From the NCBI RefSeq assembly GCF_002836475.1, contig NZ_PJBJ01000030.1, positions 1,302,001 to 1,366,000 of the forward strand: DNA of 64,000 bases, in the 5' to 3' direction. This stretch comes from Flavobacterium sp. ALD4 (GTDB lineage: Bacteria; Bacteroidota; Bacteroidia; Flavobacteriales; Flavobacteriaceae). This document shows positions 9,688-18,703 of the stretch, in pieces; within the stretch, counting starts at the first letter, position 1; every line of letters starts with the position of its first letter. The notes under the pieces are model-generated. The model was not told where the DNA came from. It searched no databases and was given only the letters and a program-made list of their open reading frames with translations. Made by a program: the position numbers and the translations under genes.

Positions 9688-10938
9688 ATGCTAGTATATC
9701 TCCGATTGTTGAAAGAAAGTTTTGCTTTTGCTATTAATGCATTGCGGAGTAATATGTTGCGAACTTTACTGTCTTTGCTGGGCGTGACTATCGGAATTTT
9801 CTCTATTATAGCGGTTCTTGCTGCAGTCGACTCGTTAGACAGAAAAATCACGGATGATCTAAGTGGTTTAGATAAAAATACGATTTATTTAATGAAATTT
9901 TCTTTTGGGCCTTCTGAGATTCCAAAGTGGAAAAGAGAGCAGTTTCCTAATATTAAGTATGATGAATATACCTATATGAAAGGGTCTATGACAAATACGG
10001 ATGAATTAGGCTATCAAATTTTTACCAAACGAGAATCTATAAAGTACGATTCAAATACGGTAAGTGATGTTAATATGGTACCGGTTTCTTATGAATTTAT
10101 TGATATTAAAGGGCTGGAGTTCGAAAAAGGAAGGTTTTACAATGAGTCGGAAGCGAATTCAGGTGCAAAAGTCATTGTTTTAGGTAGTGAAATTGTAGAA
10201 TCTCTTTTTGATGCAGTAGAGCCAATCGGGAAAAATGTAAGGGTATATGGCCAGCGCTTTACGGTGATTGGAGTGTTGAAGAAACAAGGTGCGCCGCTGT
10301 TTGGCCAAAGTGATGATACTTCAGCTTTTATTCCTGTTAATTTCCTAAGGCAGTTGTACGGAGATAATAATGAGTCTTTAGTAAATGTTATTGTTTTAAA
10401 ACCCAATGAAGGAGTGGACATGGAGGCGTATAAGGCTGAAATAGCGCAAAAATTAAGGGACTATAGAGGGGTGAAAGCTGGTGAAATGGATAATTTTTTT
10501 ATCAATGTATTCTCCGGTTTTACGGATTTAATTGATGGGTTTATTTTAAATATGAAAGTTGGTGGATGGATGATTAGTGGGTTTTCGCTTTTAGTGGGAG
10601 GTTTTGGTATTGCTAATATTATGTTTGTTTCAGTAAAGGAACGGACGAATCTAATAGGAATTCAAAAATCATTAGGAGCTAAAAACAGATTCATCCTGTT
10701 TCAATTTTTATTCGAAGCGGTGATCCTGTCAGTAATTGGCGGGGTAATCGGATTGTTTTTAGTCTGGATTATTGCATTGGTATTAACTAATGTATTGGAC
10801 TTCGAATTTGTTCTAGGGATGGGGAATATTCTTTTAGGGACAGTATTAGCAGGGTTAATTGGTCTGATTGCAGGCATACTGCCCGCTATAACGGCTTCAA
10901 AATTAGACCCTGTTGAGGCAATTAGAACGGGTATGTAA
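9688..10938 (+). CDS. ABC transporter permease, FtsX/MacB type
   Basis: This 416-residue permease has the MacB topology: one N-terminal helix (about 24-46, within LLSLLGVTIGIFSIIAVLAAV), a large periplasmic core domain, and three C-terminal helices (about 290-400). The cytoplasmic motif before helix 2 to helix 3 (VKERTNLIGIQKSLGAKN) and the ending LDPVEAIRTGM are family hallmarks. Such proteins drive mechanotransmission, export of lipoproteins or peptides, or lipid movement. The ATPase partner is not next to it. The gene is divergent from purH and probably monocistronic. Confidence 0.88.
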   Translation: MLVYLRLLKESFAFAINALRSNMLRTLLSLLGVTIGIFSIIAVLAAVDSLDRKITDDLSGLDKNTIYLMKFSFGPSEIPKWKREQFPNIKYDEYTYMKGSMTNTDELGYQIFTKRESIKYDSNTVSDVNMVPVSYEFIDIKGLEFEKGRFYNESEANSGAKVIVLGSEIVESLFDAVEPIGKNVRVYGQRFTVIGVLKKQGAPLFGQSDDTSAFIPVNFLRQLYGDNNESLVNVIVLKPNEGVDMEAYKAEIAQKLRDYRGVKAGEMDNFFINVFSGFTDLIDGFILNMKVGGWMISGFSLLVGGFGIANIMFVSVKERTNLIGIQKSLGAKNRFILFQFLFEAVILSVIGGVIGLFLVWIIALVLTNVLDFEFVLGMGNILLGTVLAGLIGLIAGILPAITASKLDPVEAIRTGM

Positions 10939-11028
10939 GTCTCTGCCATGTTGATTATTGCTAGGTAGATGGACAGGTAGTCTTGATTCATTTACCATAG
11001 TATTAACAAAGAGAGGATATCATTTTTG

Positions 11029-11036
11029 TACTTTTG
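11029..11036 (+). promoter_or_regulatory. Candidate -7 element upstream of alcohol dehydrogenase
   Basis: TACTTTTG matches TAnnTTTG exactly and ends 21 bases before the dehydrogenase start at 11058. The -33 region lacks a clear TTTG. The element supports using 11058 rather than an upstream start that would overlap it. Confidence 0.42.
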
Positions 11037-11057
11037 ATTTTAATTAAAACAAAAGAT

Positions 11058-12104
11058 ATGAAAGCAATTAACGCTTATGCAGCATACGATGCGGAAACTC
11101 CATTAAGGCCTTTTACATTTGAAAGAAAAGAGCTTGGTGAAAAAGAAGTGCAAATAGAGATACTTTATAGTGGCGTATGCCACTCAGACATACATACCGC
11201 CAAAGGAGATTGGGGACCGGCTATTTATCCATTAGTTCCCGGCCATGAAATCGTTGGTAAAGTTACTGCAGTAGGTAGTGCGGTGTTTAAATTCAAAGTT
11301 GGTGAAATAGCAGGTGTAGGATGTTTCGTTGATTCTTGCAGAACTTGTCAGAGTTGTAAAGCAGGTGATGAGCAACTTTGTGATGAAGGAATGACAGGAA
11401 CTTATAATAGCTATGAAAGAGGGACAAAGATTCCAACTTACGGAGGCTACTCCACAAGTATTACCGCTGATGAAGAGTATACTTTACATATTTCAGATAA
11501 ATTAGAACTTTCAGGAGTTGCCCCTTTACTGTGCGCTGGAATCACCACTTATTCTCCATTGCGTCGTTTAAACGTAGGTAAAGGACATAAAGTAGGAGTT
11601 CTTGGTTTAGGTGGCTTAGGTCATATGGCTGTTAAATTTGCAGCTTCTTTTGGTGCCGAGGTAACTATGTTGAGTCATTCGCCATCTAAAGAAGCAGATG
11701 CTAAAAAATTAGGGGCACATCATTTTGCCTTAACTTCTGATCCTGAAGTAATGAAATCACTAGCTAGTGAGTTTGATGTTATTCTAAACACTGTTTCAGC
11801 AGATCATGATTATAATGAGTATTTAAATTTATTGAATACTAACGGTACCATGATTATTGTTGGAATGCCATCTGCTCCAGCTGTAATTCCAGCTGCGTCG
11901 TTAGTACTGAAACGCAAAAGTATTATGGGAAGTTTGATTGGTGGAATTGCAGAAACACAAGAAATGTTAGATTATTGTGCTGAGCATAATATCGTTTCAG
12001 ATGTGGAATTAATCAATATGGACTATATTAATGAAGCTTACGAACGCATGAACAAAAGTGATGTGAAATACCGCTTCGTAATTGACATGGCTTCAATGAA
12101 ATAA
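11058..12104 (+). CDS. Zinc-dependent alcohol dehydrogenase (NAD(P)-dependent, YahK/CAD-like)
   Basis: This 348-residue medium-chain dehydrogenase probably interconverts alcohols and aldehydes. Catalytic zinc ligands are visible in CHSDIH and GHEIVG. The structural zinc site is the four-Cys lobe CFVDSCRTCQSCKAGDEQLC. The Rossmann glycine motif GLGGLGHMAVK follows near residue 177. The MKAINAYAAYD start matches the family; eight upstream codons in the open frame overlap a promoter-like sequence. It is closest in appearance to the YahK/cinnamyl-alcohol dehydrogenase group. The gene stands alone and is followed by a strong terminator. Confidence 0.9.
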   Translation: MKAINAYAAYDAETPLRPFTFERKELGEKEVQIEILYSGVCHSDIHTAKGDWGPAIYPLVPGHEIVGKVTAVGSAVFKFKVGEIAGVGCFVDSCRTCQSCKAGDEQLCDEGMTGTYNSYERGTKIPTYGGYSTSITADEEYTLHISDKLELSGVAPLLCAGITTYSPLRRLNVGKGHKVGVLGLGGLGHMAVKFAASFGAEVTMLSHSPSKEADAKKLGAHHFALTSDPEVMKSLASEFDVILNTVSADHDYNEYLNLLNTNGTMIIVGMPSAPAVIPAASLVLKRKSIMGSLIGGIAETQEMLDYCAEHNIVSDVELINMDYINEAYERMNKSDVKYRFVIDMASMK

Positions 12105-12107
12105 AAG

Positions 12108-12133
12108 AAAGTGCTCTTTTATAAGAGCACTTT
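12108..12133 (+). terminator. Terminator after alcohol dehydrogenase
   Basis: Perfect 11-bp arms (AAAGTGCTCTT / AAGAGCACTTT) around a TTAT loop begin three bases after the stop codon. The run of T after the stem is short, but position and symmetry fit an intrinsic terminator. Confidence 0.75.
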
Positions 12134-12176
12134 GATTTAAAATTTTTAAAAAAGTGGATGTTTCAAACCTGTAATA

Positions 12177-12239
12177 ACCACACATATAAAAAGGAAAAAC
12201 CACTCAAATTGAGTGGTTTTTCCTTTTTATATGTGTGGT
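12177..12239. repeat. 63-nt near-perfect palindrome (31-bp arms, 1-nt centre)
   Basis: Arms 12177-12207 and 12209-12239 are exact reverse complements with a single A at 12208 between them. The inner core AACCACTCAA / TTGAGTGGTT resembles a normal terminator hairpin like the one at 34205-34230. The outer part extends the pairing by AT-rich sequence on both sides. It may be an over-long terminator or the scar of a fold-back duplication. Confidence 0.9.
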
Positions 12240-12261
12240 GCTGCTGTCTGTTGCTGGTACG

Positions 12262-12277
12262 AAGTCAGGAGACATTC
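12262..12277 (+). promoter_or_regulatory. B12-box-like sequence, possible remnant of a cobalamin riboswitch
   Basis: AAGTCAGGAGACATTC agrees with the first twelve bases of the cobalamin riboswitch 3' box (AGYCAGGAGACCTGCC) and then diverges. The preceding GGTGCTGCTG and TACGAAGTC context also looks like the 3' half of such an aptamer. The 5' half is absent, and the long palindrome stands in its place. It is probably a nonfunctional remnant. Confidence 0.35.
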
Positions 12278-12325
12278 ATACAGCATTTCTGTTTTAAGGA
12301 CGTTTGTTTTTTAAGAAACATAATT

Positions 12326-12436
12326 ATGAAAACCCTAATTTTCTCAGTAGCGCTGATCGCAACGGTATCCTATTGTTTTTTATTATTTTGGAAAAATACA
12401 ATAGATAGAGTGGAGAGCAGGAGGGACGTTTCTTGA
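12326..12436 (+). CDS. Very small single-pass membrane peptide, uncertain
   Basis: This is a 36-codon frame beginning MKTLIFSVALIATVSYCFLL, with a Lys-containing N-terminus and one hydrophobic helix followed by a charged tail. It could be a small membrane protein or the leftover signal sequence of a lost gene behind the B12-box-like sequence. The open frame extends upstream to 12158 but then runs through the palindrome, so this internal start was preferred. No homologue is recognised. Confidence 0.3.
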   Translation: MKTLIFSVALIATVSYCFLLFWKNTIDRVESRRDVS

Positions 12437-12492
12437 AAAAGATAGTTGTTCTGCTTCAAAAAGAGAATTGATTTTTAGGAAAGTTAAATACA

Positions 12493-12525
12493 AAAAATCC
12501 CAAGAAGTAATTCTTGGGATTTTTG
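12493..12525. terminator. Bidirectional terminator between the small frame and accD
   Basis: Arms of about 14 bp (AAAAATCCCAAGAA / TTCTTGGGATTTTT) flank a GTAA loop, with T runs on both strands. It lies 18 bases beyond the end of accD on the minus strand and can serve both directions. Confidence 0.8.
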
Positions 12526-12542
12526 TTTGAGTAGTTTTAAAA

Positions 12543-13397
12543 CTATCTAATATCATTATTTTGAATCAAATCGATATACAAGTTAATCTTGTCTTTCAAT
12601 TCTTTTCGTGGCGTGATAAAGTCTAAGAAACCATGCTCTAAAAGAAATTCAGCAGTTTGGAAACCTTCAGGTAAATCTTTACCTGTTGTGTCTCTTACAA
12701 CCCTAGGACCTGCAAATCCAATTAAGGCGCCTGGTTCAGAAATGTTGATATCTCCTAACATGGCATAAGATGCAGTTGTTCCTCCAGTAGTAGGATCTGT
12801 ACAAAGTGAAATGTAAGGTATTTTTTCCTCAGCAAGTTGGGCAAGTTTTACAGATGTCTTTGCTAATTGCATCAAAGAATAAGCCGCTTCCATCATTCTT
12901 GCTCCACCTGATTTTGAAATCATTACGAATGGGATTTTGTTTTTGATAGAATGATTGATCCCTCTTGAGATTTTCTCACCTACAACAGCACCCATTGATC
13001 CACCAATAAAGGCAAAATCCATACAGCAAATTACTACTTCTCTACCTTTGGATTTTCCAACTCCAGTGCGCACCGCGTCTTTAAGTTTGGTTTTCTCCAT
13101 AACATCTTTTAGTCGATCTGCATATTTCTTTGTGTCAACAAAGTGCAAAGGATCTTTAGAAGTTAAGTTTTTATCTAATTCAACAAACTCATTGTTATCA
13201 AATAAGATCTCAAAATAGGTACTACTACCGATTCTAACATGAAAACCATCTTCTGGACTTACAAATAAATTGCGTTCCAACTCATCAGCATCAATAATTT
13301 TTCCTGTAGGAGACTTGTACCAAAGACCTTTTGGAACATCCATTTTGTCTTCAGTAGCAGTTGTAATTCCTTTTTCTTTTCTTTTAAACCAAGCCAT
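12543..13397 (-). CDS. accD: Acetyl-CoA carboxylase carboxyltransferase subunit beta
   Basis: AccD pairs with AccA to transfer carboxyl from biotin to acetyl-CoA in fatty-acid synthesis. The protein has 284 residues with the carboxyltransferase core intact ([48 protein letters not shown]). The N-terminal region aligns with the zinc ribbon of the E. coli protein ([12 protein letters not shown], then [16 protein letters not shown]), but none of the four zinc-binding Cys is present. From family knowledge this loss seems usual in Flavobacteria, so it is not a damaged gene. fbaA lies upstream on the same strand. Confidence 0.94.
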   Translation of the reverse strand: MAWFKRKEKGITTATEDKMDVPKGLWYKSPTGKIIDADELERNLFVSPEDGFHVRIGSSTYFEILFDNNEFVELDKNLTSKDPLHFVDTKKYADRLKDVMEKTKLKDAVRTGVGKSKGREVVICCMDFAFIGGSMGAVVGEKISRGINHSIKNKIPFVMISKSGGARMMEAAYSLMQLAKTSVKLAQLAEEKIPYISLCTDPTTGGTTASYAMLGDINISEPGALIGFAGPRVVRDTTGKDLPEGFQTAEFLLEHGFLDFITPRKELKDKINLYIDLIQNNDIR

Positions 13398-13399
13398 AT

Positions 13400-13475
13400 T
13401 TAATAGTTATGAGTTATGAGTTAAAAGTTATGAGTTATAAAATAGAAAGAATGCTTCTACTTTATAACTCATAAT
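13400..13475. repeat. AT-rich short repeats (GTTATGAGTTAT type) between accD and fbaA
   Basis: Near-tandem copies of AGTTATGAGTTA occur at 13405-13437. An inverted copy, TTTATAACTCATAA, follows at about 13461-13474 and could form a hairpin with them. No gene is present here. Similar low-complexity repeats are common between Flavobacterium genes. Confidence 0.6.
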
Positions 13476-13483
13476 TCTTAATT

Positions 13484-14551
13484 TTATAGTGTATTCACGT
13501 TATTCAAGTCGGCAAATGCCTGCTCTAGCCTTGCGTTGAAAGTCATTTCGTTTTCACGCAACCATTTTCTTGGGTCGTAATATTTTTTGTTTGGAATATC
13601 AGAACCTTCTGGGTTACCTATTTGAGTTTTCAAATAGTCAATGTTTTTAACCATGTAATCACGACCACCTTCAGTAAAAGCAAATTGTAAATCAGTATCG
13701 ATGTTCATTTTGATAACTCCGTAGCTAATTCCTTCTCTGATTTCTTCTAAAGTAGAACCTGACCCACCGTGGAAAACAAAATCTACTGGGTTTGGACCCG
13801 TGTTGAATTTCTTTTGAACGAAATCTTGAGAGTTTTTTAAGATTTTTGGAGTCAATTTCACGTTTCCTGGCTTGTAAACACCATGAACGTTTCCAAAAGC
13901 AGCGGCGATAGTAAATCTTGGGCTTATTTTAGATAATTCTTCGTAAGCATAAGCTACTTCATCAGGTTGAGTATATAATTTTGAGCTGTCTATATCTGAG
14001 TTGTCAACGCCATCTTCTTCTCCACCTGTAATTCCAAGTTCGATTTCTAATGTCATTCCCATTTTGCTCATTCTAGCTAGATACTTTTTGCAAATCTCGA
14101 TGTTCTCTTCTATTGGCTCTTCAGACAAGTCAATCATATGTGAGCTGTATAACGGCTTTCCTGTTGCTGCAAAATGCTCTTCAGATGCATCTAGTAATCC
14201 ATCAATCCAAGGTAGTAATTTTTTAGCACAGTGGTCTGTGTGTAAAATTACAGTTGCGCCGTATGCTTCTGCTAGAGTATGAATGTGCTTTGCACCTGCA
14301 ATACCTCCAGCAATGGCTGCCTTTTCATTAGCATTAGAAAGTCCTTTACCAGCATTAAATTGCGCTCCTCCGTTGGAAAATTGAATAATAACAGGTGCGT
14401 TTAATTTCGCAGCAGTCTCAAGAACGCCATTTATTGTGTTAGAACCAGTAACATTTACTGCAGGTAGAGCAAAGTTTTTTTCTTTCGCATAATTGAAAAT
14501 TTCCTGTACTTGATCTCCTGTAGCTACGCCCGGTTTAATGTTATGTCCCAT
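13484..14551 (-). CDS. fbaA: Class II fructose-bisphosphate aldolase
   Basis: This zinc-dependent aldolase of 355 residues cleaves fructose 1,6-bisphosphate in glycolysis and runs in reverse in gluconeogenesis. Metal and catalytic motifs are visible: LHTDHCAKKLLPWID near residue 107, the glutamate-rich GITGGEEDGVDN near 175, and FHGGSGSTLEEI near 260. It is the longer FbaA (class IIA) form, as in E. coli. It lies upstream of accD on the same strand. Confidence 0.95.
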   Translation of the reverse strand: MGHNIKPGVATGDQVQEIFNYAKEKNFALPAVNVTGSNTINGVLETAAKLNAPVIIQFSNGGAQFNAGKGLSNANEKAAIAGGIAGAKHIHTLAEAYGATVILHTDHCAKKLLPWIDGLLDASEEHFAATGKPLYSSHMIDLSEEPIEENIEICKKYLARMSKMGMTLEIELGITGGEEDGVDNSDIDSSKLYTQPDEVAYAYEELSKISPRFTIAAAFGNVHGVYKPGNVKLTPKILKNSQDFVQKKFNTGPNPVDFVFHGGSGSTLEEIREGISYGVIKMNIDTDLQFAFTEGGRDYMVKNIDYLKTQIGNPEGSDIPNKKYYDPRKWLRENEMTFNARLEQAFADLNNVNTL

Positions 14552-14617
14552 TTTAATTTTTTTTAGTTGGTTTTTTTGTTTTTAGTTCAAGACTGCAAAA
14601 ATAAGAATTTATTAGCA

Positions 14618-17176
14618 TTAGAATGGGTAATTTATTCCAAAATTTAAAACAGAGTTGGCAAAGTTGTATTCTCTAAACCATTTTTCACCAGGTTCATTGG
14701 CCGGATTGTAGGTTTTAAATCCGAAATCAAATCGGATAACAAAAAAGCTTAAGTCATATCGTAATCCAAATCCTGTTCCTAAAGCAATGTTTTCTAGGCT
14801 TTTAAGTCCTATGAATGTAGATTTCTCGTCGACCACGTTATCGTAAACATTCCAAATATTACCTGCATCAGCAAAAATAGCTCCTTTTAATTCGCCCAAA
14901 ATTTTAAATCTAAATTCACTACTCAATGCAATTTTCATATTTGCTTCGTTAAAATCATCTTTTGCTCCGCTGCTTCCGGGTCCTAAGCTATAAGGTTGCC
15001 AAGCTCTGTTGTCATTTGAACCTCCAGAAAAATAACTTCTCGAAAAAGGAATATAATCAGAGTTGCCAAAAGGAATTGCTATTCCAAAAAAGGTTCTGAC
15101 CGCAAATACTTTTTCTTTGGTTAAATCCCAGTGTTTAATATAGTCAAATTCTGTTTTTATGTATTCTGAGTATTCTAAATTGAAGAGTTCAAATTTTCCG
15201 TTTTTATTTTCAACTCGATTTGTTGTATTGGCGATTAAAGTTAGTAGTGAGCCTGCAGATTCGATTTTTGTTTTAAAGAGATAAAAAGTATTGTCTAGTA
15301 GGTCTGTTTTAGTTGATTTTGTAAAAGTATAGCTGGTGGCTAGAATAAAATCGTTCTCGGTCAGTCGTAACCTTCTTTCTTCGATACTTTTAACCGCTTG
15401 ATAATCTTTATTAGAAGAAGATAATGCAGTATTGTTAGATAATACATTGTTAATGAATCCGGAAGTTCCGGTTTCAATTATTAAATTGTTATCATTATTA
15501 AAATAAGAAGGCTCTGTATTATATGTTTTTCCAATTTCATTCAGAGCTTTATAGGAAGAGCCGTAGACGTTAAAGTAGTTTTGCGGATTTAGATTTTGGA
15601 CAAATTGTGCGTTGAAAAGATCAAAACGAGCGGTATTGTTTTTCTTTGGTGTCCAATTGTAGGTAAAGGCTCCAGTGAAATTTTCCTTGTCTAACCCAAT
15701 GTTTGTTTGTCTCGCATATCCAATTGCCATGAGGGTAGACGGAATCATGCTTTTCTTAATGATTTTTTCGGTAGAGAAAGGCATAAAGATTCTAGGGACA
15801 TTTAACTTTAAATCCACTCCATATTCTGAGACATTAAAAAATCGATTGTTTGGGTTCGCTAAATCCTTGGATGCTCCAATGTTTCCACGCACGGAAGCCT
15901 CAAGGGTTTCGGCACCGTTAAAGACATTTCTGATCGTTTCTGAAACGCTTAATGCTATTCCTATGTCCTGAATATTAGAATGGGTAATATCCAGTGAGGT
16001 TCCAAAACTATATTTTTTTCTGGGTGTTAAGTATATTTTTGCAATCAACGAACTATAAGTTGTATCTCTTGGATCAATTTCATATTGGACACTCGGATAA
16101 TTGAATATTTTAAGATTGTTTAAATAACGGGTGGTTAAAACAGTTTTATTATCGGCAAAAAGGCCGCCCTTGGTAATAAAAATAGCATCCGTTATTGCCT
16201 GTGGCTTGTATTTTAATTTTTCATGGCTGTATAAATTGAAATTTTTATAGGTCGTGCTATCCGTAATTTTTGAATTACTGTTAGTAGGAGAATAGTCTGT
16301 ATAGATGTTTACATCGCTTATTTTATATATTTTGAAAGGCTCCGTTCTGGTGGAATCTTTATCCTGATAGGAGTAATTATTGATGATTAAATTGACATCG
16401 GCCTTGTTTTCTTTTTGAATGGTGTCAATATCAAAGTTCACATAGGTTGGCTGAAAGAAATACACTCCATTATTTCTGAAATGGGTGGCAATACGGTTTT
16501 TTTCATCCTCAAAATCAACTGTTTTATATTGATTGCCGGACTTAACGAAAGAATTGGATTTGATTGTCTCATATAATGAGTCCAATACTGGGGTAGAAAT
16601 CGTTGTTTGTATAGTATCCAAGAAGTACGGTTGTCCGGTACTGATCTCATATTTTATTTTTGCCCTTTTAGGGGCTACGGTATCTACTTTGTAATCGGCA
16701 TCTACATTAAAAAAACCATTATTGAAATAATAATAATTTAGTCTTAAAATTGATTTTTCTGTTTTGGTGCTGTCTAAGATTACTGGGGGTTCTCCTGTTT
16801 TGGTAAGGAAATCATGAATCCCATGATACCAAAAAGACTTTCCAAGTCGATCCACTTGTTTTGCTGACAGCCATTTTGATTTTCTTTCGTATTTTCCGGG
16901 GTGATTTGTGAATTTCTCTTGATATGTTGAATCCGGATTTAGATTAGCTAAATTGTATAAATTTAAACGTAGGCGAAAGCCTAATAACAAAGTGCTATTT
17001 GATTTTTGATAGAGTTGATTAAAGACGTTCTCAGCCCTTGTCGCTTTCCCGTTTACTACAATTTGATTTTTAGTAAGGAGCTGTTTTCCGGTAGGAACTC
17101 TTTTTACGGCGTTACAGGCGCAAATAAATATTGCTATTAAAATAAATGCTGCTATTTTTGTAGAAATCTTCTTCAA
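14618..17176 (-). CDS. tamL: TamL-type outer-membrane lipoprotein of the BamA/TamA family
   Basis: The 852-residue precursor has a lipoprotein signal with lipobox Cys21 (IFICAC), which distinguishes TamL of Bacteroidota from proteobacterial TamA. POTRA-like repeats occupy roughly residues 30-400, and a 16-strand Omp85-type barrel follows, with SYFSGGSNDNRAWQPYSLGPG (the L6 VRGF-equivalent region) and a C-terminal strand ending in Phe. It is thought to work with TamB in outer-membrane biogenesis. TamB is not adjacent here. It is divergent from the RNA methyltransferase gene with a 37-base gap. Confidence 0.85.
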   Translation of the reverse strand: MKKISTKIAAFILIAIFICACNAVKRVPTGKQLLTKNQIVVNGKATRAENVFNQLYQKSNSTLLLGFRLRLNLYNLANLNPDSTYQEKFTNHPGKYERKSKWLSAKQVDRLGKSFWYHGIHDFLTKTGEPPVILDSTKTEKSILRLNYYYFNNGFFNVDADYKVDTVAPKRAKIKYEISTGQPYFLDTIQTTISTPVLDSLYETIKSNSFVKSGNQYKTVDFEDEKNRIATHFRNNGVYFFQPTYVNFDIDTIQKENKADVNLIINNYSYQDKDSTRTEPFKIYKISDVNIYTDYSPTNSNSKITDSTTYKNFNLYSHEKLKYKPQAITDAIFITKGGLFADNKTVLTTRYLNNLKIFNYPSVQYEIDPRDTTYSSLIAKIYLTPRKKYSFGTSLDITHSNIQDIGIALSVSETIRNVFNGAETLEASVRGNIGASKDLANPNNRFFNVSEYGVDLKLNVPRIFMPFSTEKIIKKSMIPSTLMAIGYARQTNIGLDKENFTGAFTYNWTPKKNNTARFDLFNAQFVQNLNPQNYFNVYGSSYKALNEIGKTYNTEPSYFNNDNNLIIETGTSGFINNVLSNNTALSSSNKDYQAVKSIEERRLRLTENDFILATSYTFTKSTKTDLLDNTFYLFKTKIESAGSLLTLIANTTNRVENKNGKFELFNLEYSEYIKTEFDYIKHWDLTKEKVFAVRTFFGIAIPFGNSDYIPFSRSYFSGGSNDNRAWQPYSLGPGSSGAKDDFNEANMKIALSSEFRFKILGELKGAIFADAGNIWNVYDNVVDEKSTFIGLKSLENIALGTGFGLRYDLSFFVIRFDFGFKTYNPANEPGEKWFREYNFANSVLNFGINYPF

Positions 17177-17213
17177 GTGGTATAAAATATTTAATTCAAA
17201 AGTACATTATTTT

Positions 17214-17936
17214 ATGGTTAGTAAAAACCAAATAAAACTTATAACGAGTTTGCAGCAAAAAAAATATAGAAGCATCAATAAATTATTTTTTGCCGAAGGT
17301 GTAAAAGTAATTCAGGAGTTGCTGGATTCAAATTTTGAACTGGAACATTTGTATTCCACTCAAAATGATTTTGAGGCAGTATTAACATCAAAAAAATCAT
17401 TGATACACGAAACAGACTTGAGGAAAATTAGTGCATTGGCAACGGCGAATACCTGTCTGGCAGTGTTTAAAATTCCACATGAGAAAGAAATTAATGAGAC
17501 GGGTTTAATTGTTGCTTTAGATTCAATACGCGATCCAGGTAATTTGGGGACGATTTTGAGGTTATGCGACTGGTTTGGTGTGAATGAGATTGTGTGTTCA
17601 AGAGAGACAGTGGATTTATATAACCCAAAAGTGGTTCAGGCTACCATGGGTTCGATCGCCAGAGTCAACGTGAGTTATGTTGATTTGAATTTCTTTATCT
17701 CCGCTACTGATTTACCTGTTTTTGGTACCTTTATGGACGGTACAAACATTTATAAAACGACGCTGCCGCAAGAAGGTATTGTGGTCATGGGTAATGAAGC
17801 GAATGGTATTTCGCAAGAACTTGAAAGACTGATAAAAAACAAGTTGTCTATACCTCGTTTTGGAGAAGTCCAAAAAACGGAAAGTTTAAATGTAGCTACC
17901 GCAACCGCAATTGTGCTGAGTGAATTTAGAAGGTAG
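17214..17936 (+). CDS. TrmH/SpoU-family RNA 2'-O-methyltransferase
   Basis: This 240-residue SPOUT-class enzyme probably methylates rRNA or tRNA ribose. An N-terminal RNA-binding substrate domain (about 1-90) precedes the knotted domain. The SAM-binding motifs are ALDSIRDPGNLGTILR (motif 1), VVMGNEANGIS (motif 2) and SLNVATATAIVLSEF (motif 3). The exact target cannot be told from sequence; both RlmB-like and TsnR-like members look like this. The gene is close to and divergent from tamL, a linkage often seen in Flavobacteria. Confidence 0.9.
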   Translation: MVSKNQIKLITSLQQKKYRSINKLFFAEGVKVIQELLDSNFELEHLYSTQNDFEAVLTSKKSLIHETDLRKISALATANTCLAVFKIPHEKEINETGLIVALDSIRDPGNLGTILRLCDWFGVNEIVCSRETVDLYNPKVVQATMGSIARVNVSYVDLNFFISATDLPVFGTFMDGTNIYKTTLPQEGIVVMGNEANGISQELERLIKNKLSIPRFGEVQKTESLNVATATAIVLSEFRR

Positions 17937-17974
17937 CGCCTGAATAGTCAGCGAACAAGAACGCAAAAGGTTTT

Positions 17975-18679
17975 CTAGTGAAAAGTAAAATTGATCAATA
18001 CGGCTCGAGTTTTTAGAGACTCAATATTGCCGGTCCAAGGGCTGTTAGGGTTATTATCGCGGATTAACTCATCGTTAATTCCAAAAACACCGCGGATAGA
18101 AGGGGAGAATATAAAATATTCTGAGAAAAGATCGATACCAAAACCTATTTCGTAATTTGTAGTCCAGGGTTTTACCCTGAATGTTTGTTCGTAATTATCA
18201 TCGATTGATTTTGAATTGCTCGATAAATTTAAAGTAGCAGAAACACCTCCGACAAGGTACGGCCGAATGTTGCCGGTTCGTAGGGACGAGAATTTCAGTA
18301 ACAGCGGGAAATGAATATAGGTGCTGCTTACTTCTCGTAAAACATCTACTTTTTTTGTGAATCCGGGAAAGGTTAGGTCTCTTTGGGTATAATACAAGCC
18401 GGGTTCAAATCTTAGATTTATATATTCCTGAAGCTTCAGGTCACCTACGACTCCCACATTAAATCCGGTAGTCTTTTTAACTAGGATGTCCGACCCCACA
18501 GTTCGATAGTCTACTTTGAAATCAAAAGAGTTAAACCCTAAAAAATACCCGTAATAAATTTTTTGCTTTTGAAAATTTTCTAAATTGATTATAGGGTCTT
18601 TAGCAAACATGCTTTCTTTAAACTGTGAGTTTCCTTTAGCGGATATAATGAGTAAAAGTATGACAACAATTTTTTTCAT
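17975..18679 (-). CDS. porT: Type IX secretion system outer-membrane protein PorT (SprT)
   Basis: The 234-residue protein has an N-terminal signal peptide (about 1-19) and a small eight-stranded beta-barrel pattern with alternating hydrophobic strands (RFEPGLYYTQRDL, RPYLVGGVSATLNL). PorT/SprT is needed for type IX secretion, which exports adhesins and enzymes and supports gliding. Its position 24 bases downstream of ubiE on the same strand is the conserved arrangement for this gene in Bacteroidota and is the main support. A generic PorT-like porin domain protein is the alternative. Confidence 0.8.
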   Translation of the reverse strand: MKKIVVILLLIISAKGNSQFKESMFAKDPIINLENFQKQKIYYGYFLGFNSFDFKVDYRTVGSDILVKKTTGFNVGVVGDLKLQEYINLRFEPGLYYTQRDLTFPGFTKKVDVLREVSSTYIHFPLLLKFSSLRTGNIRPYLVGGVSATLNLSSNSKSIDDNYEQTFRVKPWTTNYEIGFGIDLFSEYFIFSPSIRGVFGINDELIRDNNPNSPWTGNIESLKTRAVLINFTFH

Positions 18680-18703
18680 GTTTGGGCTGAATATATCTCA
18701 GTA

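Noticed and set aside
12158..12325. Longer frame containing the 63-nt palindrome
   Set aside because: Translation of the palindrome gives no plausible protein; only the internal ATG at 12326 gives a membrane-peptide-like product.
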